Assembly: GCA_903930435.1 (NCBI GenBank)
Contig: CAIYYN010000008.1
Span: forward strand, 1-64,000
DNA from: an uncultured Hyphomicrobiales bacterium
GTDB taxonomy: Bacteria > Pseudomonadota > Alphaproteobacteria > Rhizobiales > Ancalomicrobiaceae
DNA length: 64,000 bases
Direction of reading: 5' to 3'
Part shown: positions 8,193 to 17,039 of the stretch, one piece after another
How positions within the stretch are numbered: the stretch's first letter is position 1
Layout of the letters: each line of letters starts with the position of its first letter
The notes under the pieces: model-generated
The model's input: the letters and a program-made list of their open reading frames with translations, nothing else
The model's database searches: none
Told to the model about the DNA's origin: nothing
Position numbers and translations under genes: made by a program

Positions 8193-9377
8193 CTATTTCG
8201 TCTTCTTTGCACCGATCTTCTCGTCCCACATGCGGAACGCGATGACCATCTTGTCCGGATCAAGCGGGGCTTCCGCCGGGACGTCTGCGATCAGCTTGTC
8301 GTATTCGGCGCGACCGAATTCCTTGATCGCCTTCTGGCTTTCTTCCGGCGCGAGTTCGATTGGCACGTCCTTGACGGCCGGACCGGGGTACGCGTAGCCC
8401 TGATCATAGGTGACGGCCTGCTGCTTCTTCTCGAGCATGAAGTTCATCAGGTCGATCAGGACCGCAAACTTGTCGTCCGAGATCCCCTTCGGGATGGCCA
8501 TATAATGGGCGTCCTGGATCCAGCGGAACCCCTTGAGCGTCGTGATGGCGGCGGACTTTGGCACTACGCCGATGATGCGCGGGTTGAGATCCCAGCCGGT
8601 CATCGAGGCCAGCATGTCGCGCGTGCCTTCACCAAGCTCCTTCATCGTGGCGCCGGTGCCCGTCGGATAATATTCGATATTCTCGCCGAGTGCCGCGAGG
8701 TAAGCCCAGGTCTTTTCCCAGCCGTTGACGGGATCCTTGGGATCCTTGTCGCCGAGAATATAGGGCAGGCCCATCATGAACTCGCGACCCGGGCCAGAGT
8801 TCGCCGGACGGGCGTAGATGAAGCGGTTCGGGTTGGCTTTGGCCCAGGCAAGCAGTTCTTCTGCTGTCGTCGGCGGATTTTTGACACGCTCGGGCGCGTA
8901 TTCGATGATCGGGCCACCCGGCGAGGTGATCACGATCAGGGCCTGACCCTGCGCCAGAGCCTGCATCTTTACCGCTGCCGGAAGCAGAATGTCGTCGAGC
9001 TTGGGCAACTGGTTGGCATATTCCGGAAGCAGATGAATCCAGAGCTTCTGATCGATACCAGCGGCAAGAGCGTCAGTGCCGGTCAGGACCAGATCGATAT
9101 CGAGTCGACCGGCATCCTGCTGCGCCTTGATCTTGCCGGGCAGTTCCGGAGCGGGTGCCTTGTTGAACGTGAATTTGGAGACGACGTTCGGCTTGGCCTT
9201 GGCATAGGCCTGGAACGCTGGCTGGGTCAGAGCCAAATTGCCTGCGACATCAACGATGTTGATGACGACGGGTGATTTCGGCAATGGTGGTACCTGAGCA
9301 AAGGCACCTGAAACACGGATGGCGGCGAGCCCAGCGGCTGCACCGAGAATTCCTCTACGTGTCAACTTGTCCGACAT
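8193..9377 (-). CDS. ABC transporter periplasmic substrate-binding protein, Tat-exported
   Basis: 394 residues from the ATG at 9377, which follows GGAGGA at good spacing; the frame runs further upstream without support. The N-terminus carries a twin-arginine signal (TRRGILGAAAG...), with probable cleavage after GAFA. The rest resembles family-1 extracellular solute-binding proteins of Pot/Fbp-type systems, with an alternating two-lobe pattern and motifs such as LVLTGTDALAAG. As first gene of the operon it is expected at highest level. Substrate unknown; polyamine-binding residues cannot be recognised. Confidence 0.85.
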   Translation of the reverse strand: MSDKLTRRGILGAAAGLAAIRVSGAFAQVPPLPKSPVVINIVDVAGNLALTQPAFQAYAKAKPNVVSKFTFNKAPAPELPGKIKAQQDAGRLDIDLVLTGTDALAAGIDQKLWIHLLPEYANQLPKLDDILLPAAVKMQALAQGQALIVITSPGGPIIEYAPERVKNPPTTAEELLAWAKANPNRFIYARPANSGPGREFMMGLPYILGDKDPKDPVNGWEKTWAYLAALGENIEYYPTGTGATMKELGEGTRDMLASMTGWDLNPRIIGVVPKSAAITTLKGFRWIQDAHYMAIPKGISDDKFAVLIDLMNFMLEKKQQAVTYDQGYAYPGPAVKDVPIELAPEESQKAIKEFGRAEYDKLIADVPAEAPLDPDKMVIAFRMWDEKIGAKKTK

Positions 9378-9553
9378 ATTTTCCTCCGTTTGGTCTCTTT
9401 TTGGGCATTCCGGGCCATGTCGAAATGGCGTTCTTCGACCGTCAAATTCATTCCAAGGCTCAGTTCGTATCAAAATTCTACCAAAATCACAATAGTTTGT
9501 TCGATCATCCGGTGATGCCAACGCAAAAAATATTACAAGTTCGCTTGTGTCTG

Positions 9554-9572
9554 GGAAATTATACAAATTTCC
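9554..9572. promoter_or_regulatory. perfect dyad overlapping the -10 box, candidate operator
   Basis: GGAAATT (9554-9560) and AATTTCC (9566-9572) are perfect inverted arms around ATACA, covering the reverse-strand -10 box. A repressor bound here would block the promoter. A second dyad, ACAAG-TTCG-CTTGT at 9535-9548, lies just downstream in the leader. No dedicated regulator gene is adjacent. Confidence 0.4.
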
Positions 9573-9584
9573 AAAAATTGTCAG
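9558..9584 (-). promoter_or_regulatory. sigma-70-type promoter of the Pot-type transporter operon
   Basis: On the reverse strand a perfect TATAAT (9563-9558) is preceded by CTGACA (9584-9579) with a 15-base spacer, or by GACTGA with 17. It lies about 180 bases upstream of the binding-protein start, giving a long leader. Confidence 0.5.
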
Positions 9585-9792
9585 TCGATTCAGGTCTCCA
9601 CGACAGGCGTCAGCTCATCGTGTGATCGCAGCCCAGAGATATGACGGAGGAATGACAGGCGATCGACATTCCCGCTCAAGCCTTTGGGGATTATCCCATT
9701 CCCGCGGCGCAGGACTGCTCTGACTTTACGCAAGCCGTGTGTTGTACGCATGATTGCTTAGAAAGCTTTTTGGCAGCGGAATCGGGACGATC

Positions 9793-10959
9793 ATGACAGA
9801 AGCAAAAACAATCGAACGCTCGACATCCTATCTGCAGATCCAGATCTATGCGCTGACAGCCGCCGCATTCGCGATTGGAACGACCGAATTCGTGATCATG
9901 GGTATCCTGCCCGAGATTGCGCGAGATCTTTCGGTGACGATTCCGACAGCTGGGCTGCTTGTCACGGGCTACGCGCTGGGCGTTGTGATCGCTGCCCCCT
10001 TTGTGACGCTGGCAACGCGCGGTGTTGCGCGCAAGCCGTTGCTCATGGGGCTGATGGCGCTTTTTATTCTCGGCAACATGATCGGGGCGGTCGCTCCCAA
10101 CTACGCGATCCTGATGACATCCCGCGTCGTATCCGCGATGTGTCACGCGACTTATTTCGGGGTCGGGGCTGTTGTTGCTGCGAGCCTCGTACCGCCCGAC
10201 CGTCGAGCGAGCGCCATCGCGCTGATGTTTTCCGGGCTTGCGCTTGCCAATATTCTGGGTGTGCCTGCAGGCACATTCATTGGCCAACTCTTTGGCTGGC
10301 GCGCCACGTTCATCGTTGTCAGCCTGACCGGCGTCATTGCCTTTGTCGCAACAGCCATCCTGATCAAGCCGGTTGAGACGGCGCAGACCGAAAACATCTT
10401 CGACGAACTCGCCATGTTGAAGCGGCCTCGTCTGTGGGCGGCGCTGGGGACGACGGTGTTCGGCTTCGGCGGACTGTTTGCCATCCTGACATTTATCGCG
10501 CCGATCTTGCGCGACATTACCGGCATAGCACCCCAATGGGTCGGCGCCGTGCTGCTCGTATTCGGCGTTGGCCTCACGGTCGGCAATGTGCTCGGTGGAC
10601 GGCTGGCGGATCGCAATCTCGAACTGGCAACTGTTGGCATTCTCCTCGCGCTGGCGCTCGCCAACCTCGGCTTTTACTGGATCATGTTTTCGGCCGTCGC
10701 GACCACGGTCTTCATGTTCGTCTGGGGCATCTGCGCGTTTGCGACGACGGCCCCGCTGCAAACCCGCGTCATGCTGATTTCACCCGATGCGCCAGCACTG
10801 GCGTCGTCACTCAATATCGCCGCCTTCAATCTGGGAAATGCCGGTGGCGCCTACCTCGGCAGCGAAATGATCCGCCAAGGCTATTCCTATCCCAGCCTTG
10901 CTATTGCGGGTGCCATCGTGTGTGCCTGTGGCATCGGTCTGGCCCGGTTGAGCCGGTGA
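9793..10959 (+). CDS. MFS transporter, DHA1 (AraJ/YdhP-like) exporter
   Basis: 388 residues with 12 predicted membrane helices. The opening (YALTAAAFAIGTTEFVIMGILP) is the hallmark of the DHA1 sugar-efflux/drug-efflux group that includes AraJ, YdhP and SotB. Helix 4 to 5 contains SRVVSAMCHATYFGVGAVVA, the usual H.... FG region of that group. The ATG at 9793 is preferred to a TTG at 9754 because the hydrophilic stretch MTEAKTIERS then directly precedes helix 1. It probably expels sugars, sugar analogues or drugs by proton antiport. A single gene with no operon partner; the flanking sugar genes make a role in sugar homeostasis reasonable but unproven. Confidence 0.88.
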   Translation: MTEAKTIERSTSYLQIQIYALTAAAFAIGTTEFVIMGILPEIARDLSVTIPTAGLLVTGYALGVVIAAPFVTLATRGVARKPLLMGLMALFILGNMIGAVAPNYAILMTSRVVSAMCHATYFGVGAVVAASLVPPDRRASAIALMFSGLALANILGVPAGTFIGQLFGWRATFIVVSLTGVIAFVATAILIKPVETAQTENIFDELAMLKRPRLWAALGTTVFGFGGLFAILTFIAPILRDITGIAPQWVGAVLLVFGVGLTVGNVLGGRLADRNLELATVGILLALALANLGFYWIMFSAVATTVFMFVWGICAFATTAPLQTRVMLISPDAPALASSLNIAAFNLGNAGGAYLGSEMIRQGYSYPSLAIAGAIVCACGIGLARLSR

Positions 10960-11408
10960 GGGTGGTACGCCTGCGGGATGGGTTGTGATTCTTGGAGATT
11001 TGCTGCCCATTTCACCTATAGCCGCCCGGTGAAGTGTTGCTGGATCTTGAGAGATCTTGGAAGTTTCGGGTTTTCTGAAAATCAGGTCTTGCATTGAGGT
11101 GGTGGTTTCAACGGGTGGTGTCATTAGAACCAGATAATTTCGTCCGCGTTGCCGCATTTTTGGGCATTAATTGTGCAATAAAATGCATTATTCATATATT
11201 TAATTGATCGCAATTTATATTTTATCAACCAATGCCATCTAAAAATATTGGTTAACAGGTCTCTGGCACGCAGCTTTATTTGTTAAAAGCGCGGTGAGAA
11301 TTCGCTGGGATGCGGGTGCGGCACTGTATTGACGTATAGTTGTCGAGTTTTTCCGTGAAATTGTCAGCCAGGAGCTGGGTTTCTCTATCAACTCAAGGGA
11401 TCAAACGC
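10960..11408. other. intergenic stretch, no gene recognised
   Basis: A partly AT-rich stretch (about 11160-11270) between the MFS gene and the Cache-protein gene. Open frames on the reverse strand are extensions of shadows of the MFS gene. It should hold the promoter for the chemotaxis pair, but no convincing -35/-10 pair or flagellar sigma-28 promoter was found. Confidence 0.4.
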
Positions 11409-11903
11409 ATGGGAAACGTACCTCGAATTGTCATGATCGCGGTTGCGGCGATCGCTGTCGTCTTTTCGTATTCTATTTCGCCCGGCATTGCTGCTGATAA
11501 CCCCAAGATCGCGGCTGCCATGCATGAGCTGAAGCAGGAAACTGCAGCGCTCGGCAAGCCAAAGCTTGAGGGTGAGACCCTGTATTTCGGCGCGACCAAG
11601 ATCAATGGCGATTACACGGTCGTCGATGCCGTCAAGACCAAGTTTAGCGCAACGGCGACACTGTTTGTGAAGAAGGGAAGTAACTTCGTCCGGATCAGCA
11701 CCAACGTGCTCCGCGACGGGCAACGTGCTGTGGGCAGTAATCTGGATCCATCCGGCCCGGCCTATGCCGCGTTGAATACTGGCGGCAGTTTCTACGGGCT
11801 GGTTGATATTCTCGGCACCATCTACGACACGGGCTATGAGCCCATCAAGTCTGACTCTGGCGAAATCATTGGCGGCTATTACGTCGGTTTCGCGCAGGAA
11901 TAG
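11409..11903 (+). CDS. secreted stand-alone single-Cache domain protein
   Basis: 164 residues from the ATG at 11409, with AAGGGA eight bases upstream. Residues 1-30 are a signal peptide (MIAVAAIAVVFSYSIS..., cleavage near GIAA). The mature part matches the Cache_3/Cache_2-type ligand-sensing domain normally found outside the membrane in chemoreceptors and histidine kinases. Markers are ATLFVKKGSNFVRISTNV, LDPSGPAYAAL, the YGLVDILG.IYDTGYEPI segment and a final GGYYVGF. There is no second membrane helix or signalling domain, so the protein should be periplasmic and soluble. The next gene, 90 bases on, is a chemoreceptor with a different sensor domain. The pair may work together, the Cache protein binding a ligand and presenting it. 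Confidence 0.8.
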   Translation: MGNVPRIVMIAVAAIAVVFSYSISPGIAADNPKIAAAMHELKQETAALGKPKLEGETLYFGATKINGDYTVVDAVKTKFSATATLFVKKGSNFVRISTNVLRDGQRAVGSNLDPSGPAYAALNTGGSFYGLVDILGTIYDTGYEPIKSDSGEIIGGYYVGFAQE

Positions 11904-11993
11904 GTCTGAACTGCGCGGCCTTGTTCCGGATTGGATAGACAGGGCCAACCGCATAGCCGTGATTTGAAGGTCCATCCGGAGCAAGAACCAGTC

Positions 11994-13658
11994 ATGACAT
12001 TTTCAGTCTTGAAGAAGATCGTTGTAGGTATGTCGGTCATTTTACTGGCGGTCATGCTGCTATCCCTGACGACATGGTTCACGGCTTCATCAACAAATAC
12101 TGCGTTCTCCGCACTCATCGACACGGAAGTTGCGATGCTCCAGCATACGTCGGCGGCGAAGGTGGATTTGCTGCAATGTCGGCGGAATGAAAAGGACGCC
12201 CTCTACAACGACGACGCAACGATTTCGAAAACGATCAGCGAGTTTTCGCAGAAAGCGGCCGATGAAGCAAACGAGATAAGCCGCCTCGCAAAGACTTCAA
12301 GCGATGCTGAATTGATTGGCGCAGTCGATCTCCTGAAGAAATCGACGGAAGACTATCGGGATTTATTCAAGGTCGCGAGTGCGGCTGCGGCTGGCCAACC
12401 GCGTATGATCGCCGCGCTGCCGATGCGCAAGGCAGCAACCCAAGCCGAGAAGCAGCTTGAAATCGTGCTTAAGCTCCTGGATCAGCGGATGTTGTCAGCG
12501 AAGTCGAATTCGTTGCAATTTGCCGATCTGGCTGACCGCATCAACATCGGCCTGAGCCTGACGGTCGTTGCCATCGGGTTGCTGATTGGGTTCGTCATTA
12601 TTTCCTCCGTTGTCCGTCCGTTGCAGAGGCTCGAACTGCGGATGAAGGCTTTGGCCCAAGGCGATCTCGATTCCGAGATTCCATTCCGGAATCGCCGCGA
12701 TGAAATAGGTGCGATGGCCCGCTCCGTCGAGGTATTCCAGACGAACGGTCTCGACAATTTGCGCCTTCAGCAACAGCAGGAGGCGGATCATGCGCGCTCC
12801 GAAGCCGATAAACTGACGTTGATGAGCGAACTGGCGGATGATCTTGATCGTACCGTCGGCGGCGTTGTCACTGCTGTGTCATCAGCGGCCACGCAATTGC
12901 AAGCCGCTGCTCGAACCATGTCGAGCGTCGCACAAGAGACATCCTATCAGTCCGAGATCGTGGCCTCCGCGTCCGAAGAAGCCTCGACAAATGTCCAGAC
13001 GGTCGCTGTAGCAACTGAGGAGTTGACGAGCTCGGTCACCGAGATCAGCCGTCAAGTGACAGAAGCGGCTCGTATGGCGGCTGATGCGGCAGCCAACGCG
13101 GGTAACACTTCGGCAAAGGTCGAACGGCTGTCACTGGCAGCCACCAAGATCGGCGATATCGTTGAACTCATCAATAACATCGCAGGACAGACCAACCTGC
13201 TCGCACTCAACGCGACCATCGAAGCGGCGCGCGCGGGTGAGGCGGGACGCGGTTTCGCGGTGGTCGCCGCCGAAGTGAAGGGACTTGCCGATCAGACGGC
13301 GAAGGCAACCAACGAGATCGGCGCGCAGATCGGCGAGATCCAGACATCTACCCAGGAATCGGCAACGGCAATAGCAGAAATATCTGAGATTGTTCAGCGA
13401 CTTAGCAGCATTTCCTCGACGATCGCTGCGGCGGTTGAGGAGCAGGGAGCCGCAACGCGTGAAATCGCGCGCAACGTTCAGTATGCGCTCGACGGAACGA
13501 AGAAGGTGTCGGCCAATATTGTCGGTGTCACGCGGGCTGCCGGCGAGTCCAGCGCGACATCGACGCATGTGCTTGGTTCAGCGAGCGAATTGTCGGGTCA
13601 AAGCCAGAAGTTGCGCGGCGAAGTGGACAAGTTCCTTTTGGCGATCCGCGGGTCCTGA
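11994..13658 (+). CDS. methyl-accepting chemotaxis protein
   Basis: 554 residues from the ATG at 11994. Membrane helix 1 (about 10-30) is followed by a four-helix-bundle periplasmic sensor (30-190, with [14 protein letters not shown] at the usual RR.EKD position). Then come helix 2 (about 192-212), HAMP (213-265, [16 protein letters not shown]-like) and a coiled-coil signalling domain. The hairpin tip reads [20 protein letters not shown] with [13 protein letters not shown], binding CheA/CheW. No C-terminal CheR-docking pentapeptide is present (it ends FLLAIRGS). No che genes are near, so it feeds a chemotaxis system elsewhere. It probably shares a transcript with the secreted Cache protein just upstream. 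Confidence 0.92.
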   Translation: MTFSVLKKIVVGMSVILLAVMLLSLTTWFTASSTNTAFSALIDTEVAMLQHTSAAKVDLLQCRRNEKDALYNDDATISKTISEFSQKAADEANEISRLAKTSSDAELIGAVDLLKKSTEDYRDLFKVASAAAAGQPRMIAALPMRKAATQAEKQLEIVLKLLDQRMLSAKSNSLQFADLADRINIGLSLTVVAIGLLIGFVIISSVVRPLQRLELRMKALAQGDLDSEIPFRNRRDEIGAMARSVEVFQTNGLDNLRLQQQQEADHARSEADKLTLMSELADDLDRTVGGVVTAVSSAATQLQAAARTMSSVAQETSYQSEIVASASEEASTNVQTVAVATEELTSSVTEISRQVTEAARMAADAAANAGNTSAKVERLSLAATKIGDIVELINNIAGQTNLLALNATIEAARAGEAGRGFAVVAAEVKGLADQTAKATNEIGAQIGEIQTSTQESATAIAEISEIVQRLSSISSTIAAAVEEQGAATREIARNVQYALDGTKKVSANIVGVTRAAGESSATSTHVLGSASELSGQSQKLRGEVDKFLLAIRGS

Positions 13659-13721
13659 GATTTGAGCTGCTAGATCCTGTATCGCAAAACCAATCGTTCG
13701 GCTGTCGCCTTAACCTCTGAC

Positions 13722-14645
13722 TTACTCCATCGAACTCTCGGCGAATTTGGTCCGGAACGCGGTCGGGATTGTCTTGAAGCGGCGCTCGAAGGCCTCGTAA
13801 AAGCTGGACAATGAGCGGAATCCGCTGTCGAAGGCGATGGAAACGACGGGCAAATCTGTCGCGATGAGCATCGACCGGGCCATATCCAATCGATGGCGGA
13901 TGATCGATTGCTTGATCGTCAGTCCCATGGTGCGCTTGAAGAGGGTCATCGCGTAATTCGGATGCAGGCCTGCTTCACGCGCGACGTCGTCGGCTGTGAT
14001 CGGGTCCAGCGCACGCTCGCCGATGAAGCGCGCCATGCGCTCGACCTTGAGGACGCGCTCGTAGTTCGGGTCTGACTTTTCGTCCTGGGGGCGGTCCTGC
14101 GTCAGGCCGCGAATATCCCGCCACCCCTCCCGATCCATCCGCCTGAGACGGGCGGTCAATTCATCGCGCACGATTTCCGAGAGCTGCTCATCGCGGCTAT
14201 TCAGATCCAGCCGCCAGCGATTGAATGTTTCGGCGTCGCTCGGGCGTACCTGCAAAGCTTCGATCATCGCGCCGCTGAAAATGGCATGACGCAGCCGGGA
14301 GAGCGACGGAAACGTCAGGAAGGCCGACATCGGGACGTAGAGAACAACAAATTCGGTGTTTTTCGCGCAGGCGACGACCTGATGCGGCACCATGCCCCAG
14401 AACAGCACGATCTGCGACTTGTTGACCGTCAACCGCCGACCATCAAACCAGTAGGTGATCGACCCGCTCGTGACGACGTTGATTTCGATCTGACTGTGCA
14501 TGTGCGGCCAGGGCATCCGCTGGACACGGGTCGAAATGCCGCCACACAATCGATGGTCGCCGAATACGACCATGGGACTGCCGCGATCCATGTCGGGATT
14601 GGCCGGAACGCTTTCATCGACATAGAGGGGATCGCGTGGTTGCAC
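13722..14645 (-). CDS. AraC-family transcriptional regulator of the galactoside operon
   Basis: About 307 residues. The N-terminal part is a cupin-like sugar-binding domain (MPWPHMHSQIEINVV... with WFDGRRL and FWGMVPHQ), as in MelR-type regulators. The C-terminal 100 residues carry two helix-turn-helix units (ADDVAREAGLHPNYAMTLFK and VVSIAFDSGFRSLSSFYEAF). The start is uncertain. A GTG at 14645 with AAGG 11 bases upstream keeps the conserved-looking QPRDPLYVDES stretch; an ATG at 14591 would shorten it by 18 residues. The frame is open to 14810, but that would swallow the divergent promoter. Placed head-to-head with the galactoside transporter operon, it most likely activates that operon in response to the sugar. 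Confidence 0.85.
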   Translation of the reverse strand: MQPRDPLYVDESVPANPDMDRGSPMVVFGDHRLCGGISTRVQRMPWPHMHSQIEINVVTSGSITYWFDGRRLTVNKSQIVLFWGMVPHQVVACAKNTEFVVLYVPMSAFLTFPSLSRLRHAIFSGAMIEALQVRPSDAETFNRWRLDLNSRDEQLSEIVRDELTARLRRMDREGWRDIRGLTQDRPQDEKSDPNYERVLKVERMARFIGERALDPITADDVAREAGLHPNYAMTLFKRTMGLTIKQSIIRHRLDMARSMLIATDLPVVSIAFDSGFRSLSSFYEAFERRFKTIPTAFRTKFAESSME

Positions 14646-14666
14646 TGGTGCACCGACCTTAGGATT

Positions 14667-14706
14667 CCGGAATGAATTTATCTCCAGCCGGAAGAAGATT
14701 GCGGAA
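14667..14706. promoter_or_regulatory. direct repeats, candidate AraC-regulator binding sites
   Basis: CCGGAA occurs at 14667-14672 and 14688-14693, 21 bases apart (two helical turns), and GCGGAA follows at 14701-14706. Direct half-sites at helical spacing are typical for AraC-family activators. They lie between the regulator and the binding-protein gene. A GATAAA at 14745-14750 could be the -10 of an activator-dependent promoter lacking a good -35. Confidence 0.4.
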
Positions 14707-14809
14707 ACCGAAGATAGCGTCAAGCCAGTGCCTGCGAACACAACGATAAAATCGACAACGCGGGCCGGTTTGTGGCCGTCATAGCGGCGGCCGACCATGG
14801 GAGGATACA

Positions 14810-16030
14810 ATGTCCTTATTGAAGATCATCGCAGGGCTTGGTTTTGTTCTGACCGCGTCGAGTGCACTTGCCGGGCAGATTGTCTTGAATTCCGATCAGT
14901 CCGATCCCGCGCCGAAAAAGGCGATGGAAGAGCTGATTGCCGACTTCCAGAAGGCAAATCCCGACATCACAGTGAAGTGGAATAATTTCGATCACGAGGG
15001 CTACAAGTCCGCGATCCGCAATTTTCTGACGGCCGATCCGCCGGATGTCGCGGCCTGGTACGCAGGCAACCGGATGGCTCCCTTCGTGAAGGCGGGGCTA
15101 TTTGCTGATGTGAGCGATGTCTGGGACAAGAACGGTCTGAACGACACGCTCAAGTCGACCGCTTCCTCGATGACCATCGATGGCAAGAAGTGGGGCGTGC
15201 CCTATACCTATTATCAGTGGGGCATCTACTACAACAAGGACGTCTACAAGAAGGCCGGGGTGAGCGAACCAAAGACCTGGGCCGAATTCGTCGCCAATTG
15301 CGCGAAGTTCAAGGCCTCTGGCATCGATTGCGTGACGACGGGAACCAAGGCGCTCTGGCCCGCCGCAGGCATGTTCGACTATATCGACCTGCGCACCAAT
15401 GGCTATGAATTCCATATGGATCTGACTGCAGGCAAGGTGAAGTGGACCTCGCCAAAGGTGAAGGCCGCCTTTGCGGAATGGGCCAAGATCGTGCCCTATA
15501 CGACTGCCAATGCAGCGGCCATTGACTGGCAGGATGCCGCCGCCTTGCTGGCGCAGGGCAAGGCTGCGAATTACATCATGGGCAATTTCGCTGTCGATGC
15601 CTTCCGCAAGGGCGGCATGACCAACGACAATCTCGGCTTCATGGTGTTCCCGGAAATCACGGCAGGTCTGGCGCGTGCGGAGGAAGCCCCGACTGACACG
15701 TTCCACATCCCGGCGGGTGCCAAGAACAAGGAAGATGCCAAGAAGTTCCTCGCTTTCCTCGCGTCTCCCGATGTGCAGACCAAGATGAACGCCACGCTTG
15801 GCCAGTTGCCGGTCAATACCAAGGCGAAGGTTGGCGATGATCCCTTCATCCAGGCAGGCTTCAAGGAACTGTCGAGCGCTTATGCTCTGGCCCAGTTCTT
15901 TGACCGTGACGCTCCCGCTGACATGGCCAAGGCTGGCATGGAAGCCTTCCAGGAGTTCATGGTGAAGCCGGAACGGATCGATGAGATCCTGGAACGCCTG
16001 CAAAAGGTTGCGGACAAGGTCTACAAGTAA
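14810..16030 (+). CDS. ABC transporter substrate-binding protein for oligosaccharide (CUT1 family)
   Basis: 406 residues; ATG after a strong GGGAGGA. The signal peptide is residues 1-21 (cleavage after ALA). The mature protein is a family-1 solute-binding protein, with the usual opening QIVLNSDQSDPAPKKAMEEL, an NPDITVKW strand and a YYNKDVYKKAGV-type hinge segment. It has many Trp and Tyr residues suited to stacking on sugars. As first gene of an operon holding alpha-galactosidase and beta-galactosidase, it is likely to bind galactose-containing oligosaccharides such as raffinose- or melibiose-type sugars. This is inferred from context. Confidence 0.9.
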   Translation: MSLLKIIAGLGFVLTASSALAGQIVLNSDQSDPAPKKAMEELIADFQKANPDITVKWNNFDHEGYKSAIRNFLTADPPDVAAWYAGNRMAPFVKAGLFADVSDVWDKNGLNDTLKSTASSMTIDGKKWGVPYTYYQWGIYYNKDVYKKAGVSEPKTWAEFVANCAKFKASGIDCVTTGTKALWPAAGMFDYIDLRTNGYEFHMDLTAGKVKWTSPKVKAAFAEWAKIVPYTTANAAAIDWQDAAALLAQGKAANYIMGNFAVDAFRKGGMTNDNLGFMVFPEITAGLARAEEAPTDTFHIPAGAKNKEDAKKFLAFLASPDVQTKMNATLGQLPVNTKAKVGDDPFIQAGFKELSSAYALAQFFDRDAPADMAKAGMEAFQEFMVKPERIDEILERLQKVADKVYK

Positions 16031-16038
16031 GACCAGAC

Positions 16039-16063
16039 CGGTCGGGGCCACGCGCCCCGACCG
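16039..16063 (+). promoter_or_regulatory. intercistronic mRNA hairpin after binding-protein gene
   Basis: A 10-bp perfect stem (CGGTCGGGGC, 16039-16048, with GCCCCGACCG, 16054-16063) with a five-base loop lies nine bases after the stop of the binding-protein gene. No T-run follows. Such hairpins between a binding-protein gene and its permease genes usually protect the upstream mRNA or attenuate read-through, giving excess binding protein. Confidence 0.55.
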
Positions 16064-16142
16064 ATCCCTTCGGGTCATCGCCTTAAATCCAGGCTCGGTC
16101 AGACATGTGCGTCAAGGCGTACAGGCTTGGCGGGAGGATGCC

Positions 16143-17039
16143 GTGGCTAGCAGCACGAGTTTCTTCAGGCGTAACAGGCGTCGCATCGCCCCATGGCTGT
16201 TTCTGGCGCCGGGGATCACGATGTTCCTGTTATATGTGATCTATCCGGTCTTTCAGTCGATCAACATCAGTTTCTACGAGTGGGATGGCCTTGGTCCGAA
16301 GACCTGGGTCGGCCTGCAAAACTATGCAGACCTGTTTGATGATCCGTCGTTTTACACGTCGCTGAAGAACAATCTGATCTGGCTGGTCCTCTATCTGCTT
16401 GCGATCCCGGCAGGTCTGGCTGTCGCGCTGTTCCTCAATCAGACGGTACCGGGCATCCGGCTCTATAAGTCGCTGTTCTTCTTTCCGTTTGTGATCAGCC
16501 AGGTTGTCGTCGGCCTGATCTTCAGCTGGTTCTATGCGCCGGGCTTCGGGCTGTTGCCGAAAATAATCAAGGTTTTGACGGGCAGCGAAATCGCGGTTCT
16601 GGCGGACGAACGCTATGCAACGCTCGCCGTGATCGCCGCCGGTCTCTGGCCACAGACCGCCTATTGCATGATCCTCTACCTGACCGGTCTCAACAACATC
16701 AATCCCGAGCAGGTCGAGGCGGCGCGCATGGATAATGCCAAGGGCTGGTCCATGCTCTGGCACATCATCCTGCCGCAGTTGAGGCCAGCGACATTCATCG
16801 CGCTGATTGTCACGGTCATCGGCGCGCTGCGGTCGTTCGACCTCATCTCGATCATGACGGTCGGCGGACCCTACGGATCTACAAGGGTGTTGTCCTATTT
16901 CATGTATGAGCAGGCGCTGTCGGAATATGGCACGGCCATGGGCTATGGCGCGGCTATCGCTGTCGTCCTGCTGGCGATCATGCTGGTCTTCATCACGCTG
17001 TTCATCGTTCGGATGCTGAGCCAGGAGAGGAACGGCTGA
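16143..17039 (+). CDS. ABC sugar transporter permease 1 (CUT1, MalF/LacF type)
   Basis: 298 residues from a GTG at 16143 preceded by GGGAGGA; no ATG in this frame fits. Six membrane helices begin with APWLFLAPGITMFLLYVIYP, the typical first helix of CUT1 permeases. The EAA loop (VEAARMDNAKGWSMLWH, then LPQLRP) lies at about 190-215. It pairs with the next permease to form the channel. The stop shares a base with the next start. Confidence 0.92.
   Translation: MASSTSFFRRNRRRIAPWLFLAPGITMFLLYVIYPVFQSINISFYEWDGLGPKTWVGLQNYADLFDDPSFYTSLKNNLIWLVLYLLAIPAGLAVALFLNQTVPGIRLYKSLFFFPFVISQVVVGLIFSWFYAPGFGLLPKIIKVLTGSEIAVLADERYATLAVIAAGLWPQTAYCMILYLTGLNNINPEQVEAARMDNAKGWSMLWHIILPQLRPATFIALIVTVIGALRSFDLISIMTVGGPYGSTRVLSYFMYEQALSEYGTAMGYGAAIAVVLLAIMLVFITLFIVRMLSQERNG

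Noticed and set aside
9691-10761. Reverse-strand open frame of 356 codons opposite the MFS gene
   Set aside because: Highly charged shadow of a membrane protein gene; no start signal.
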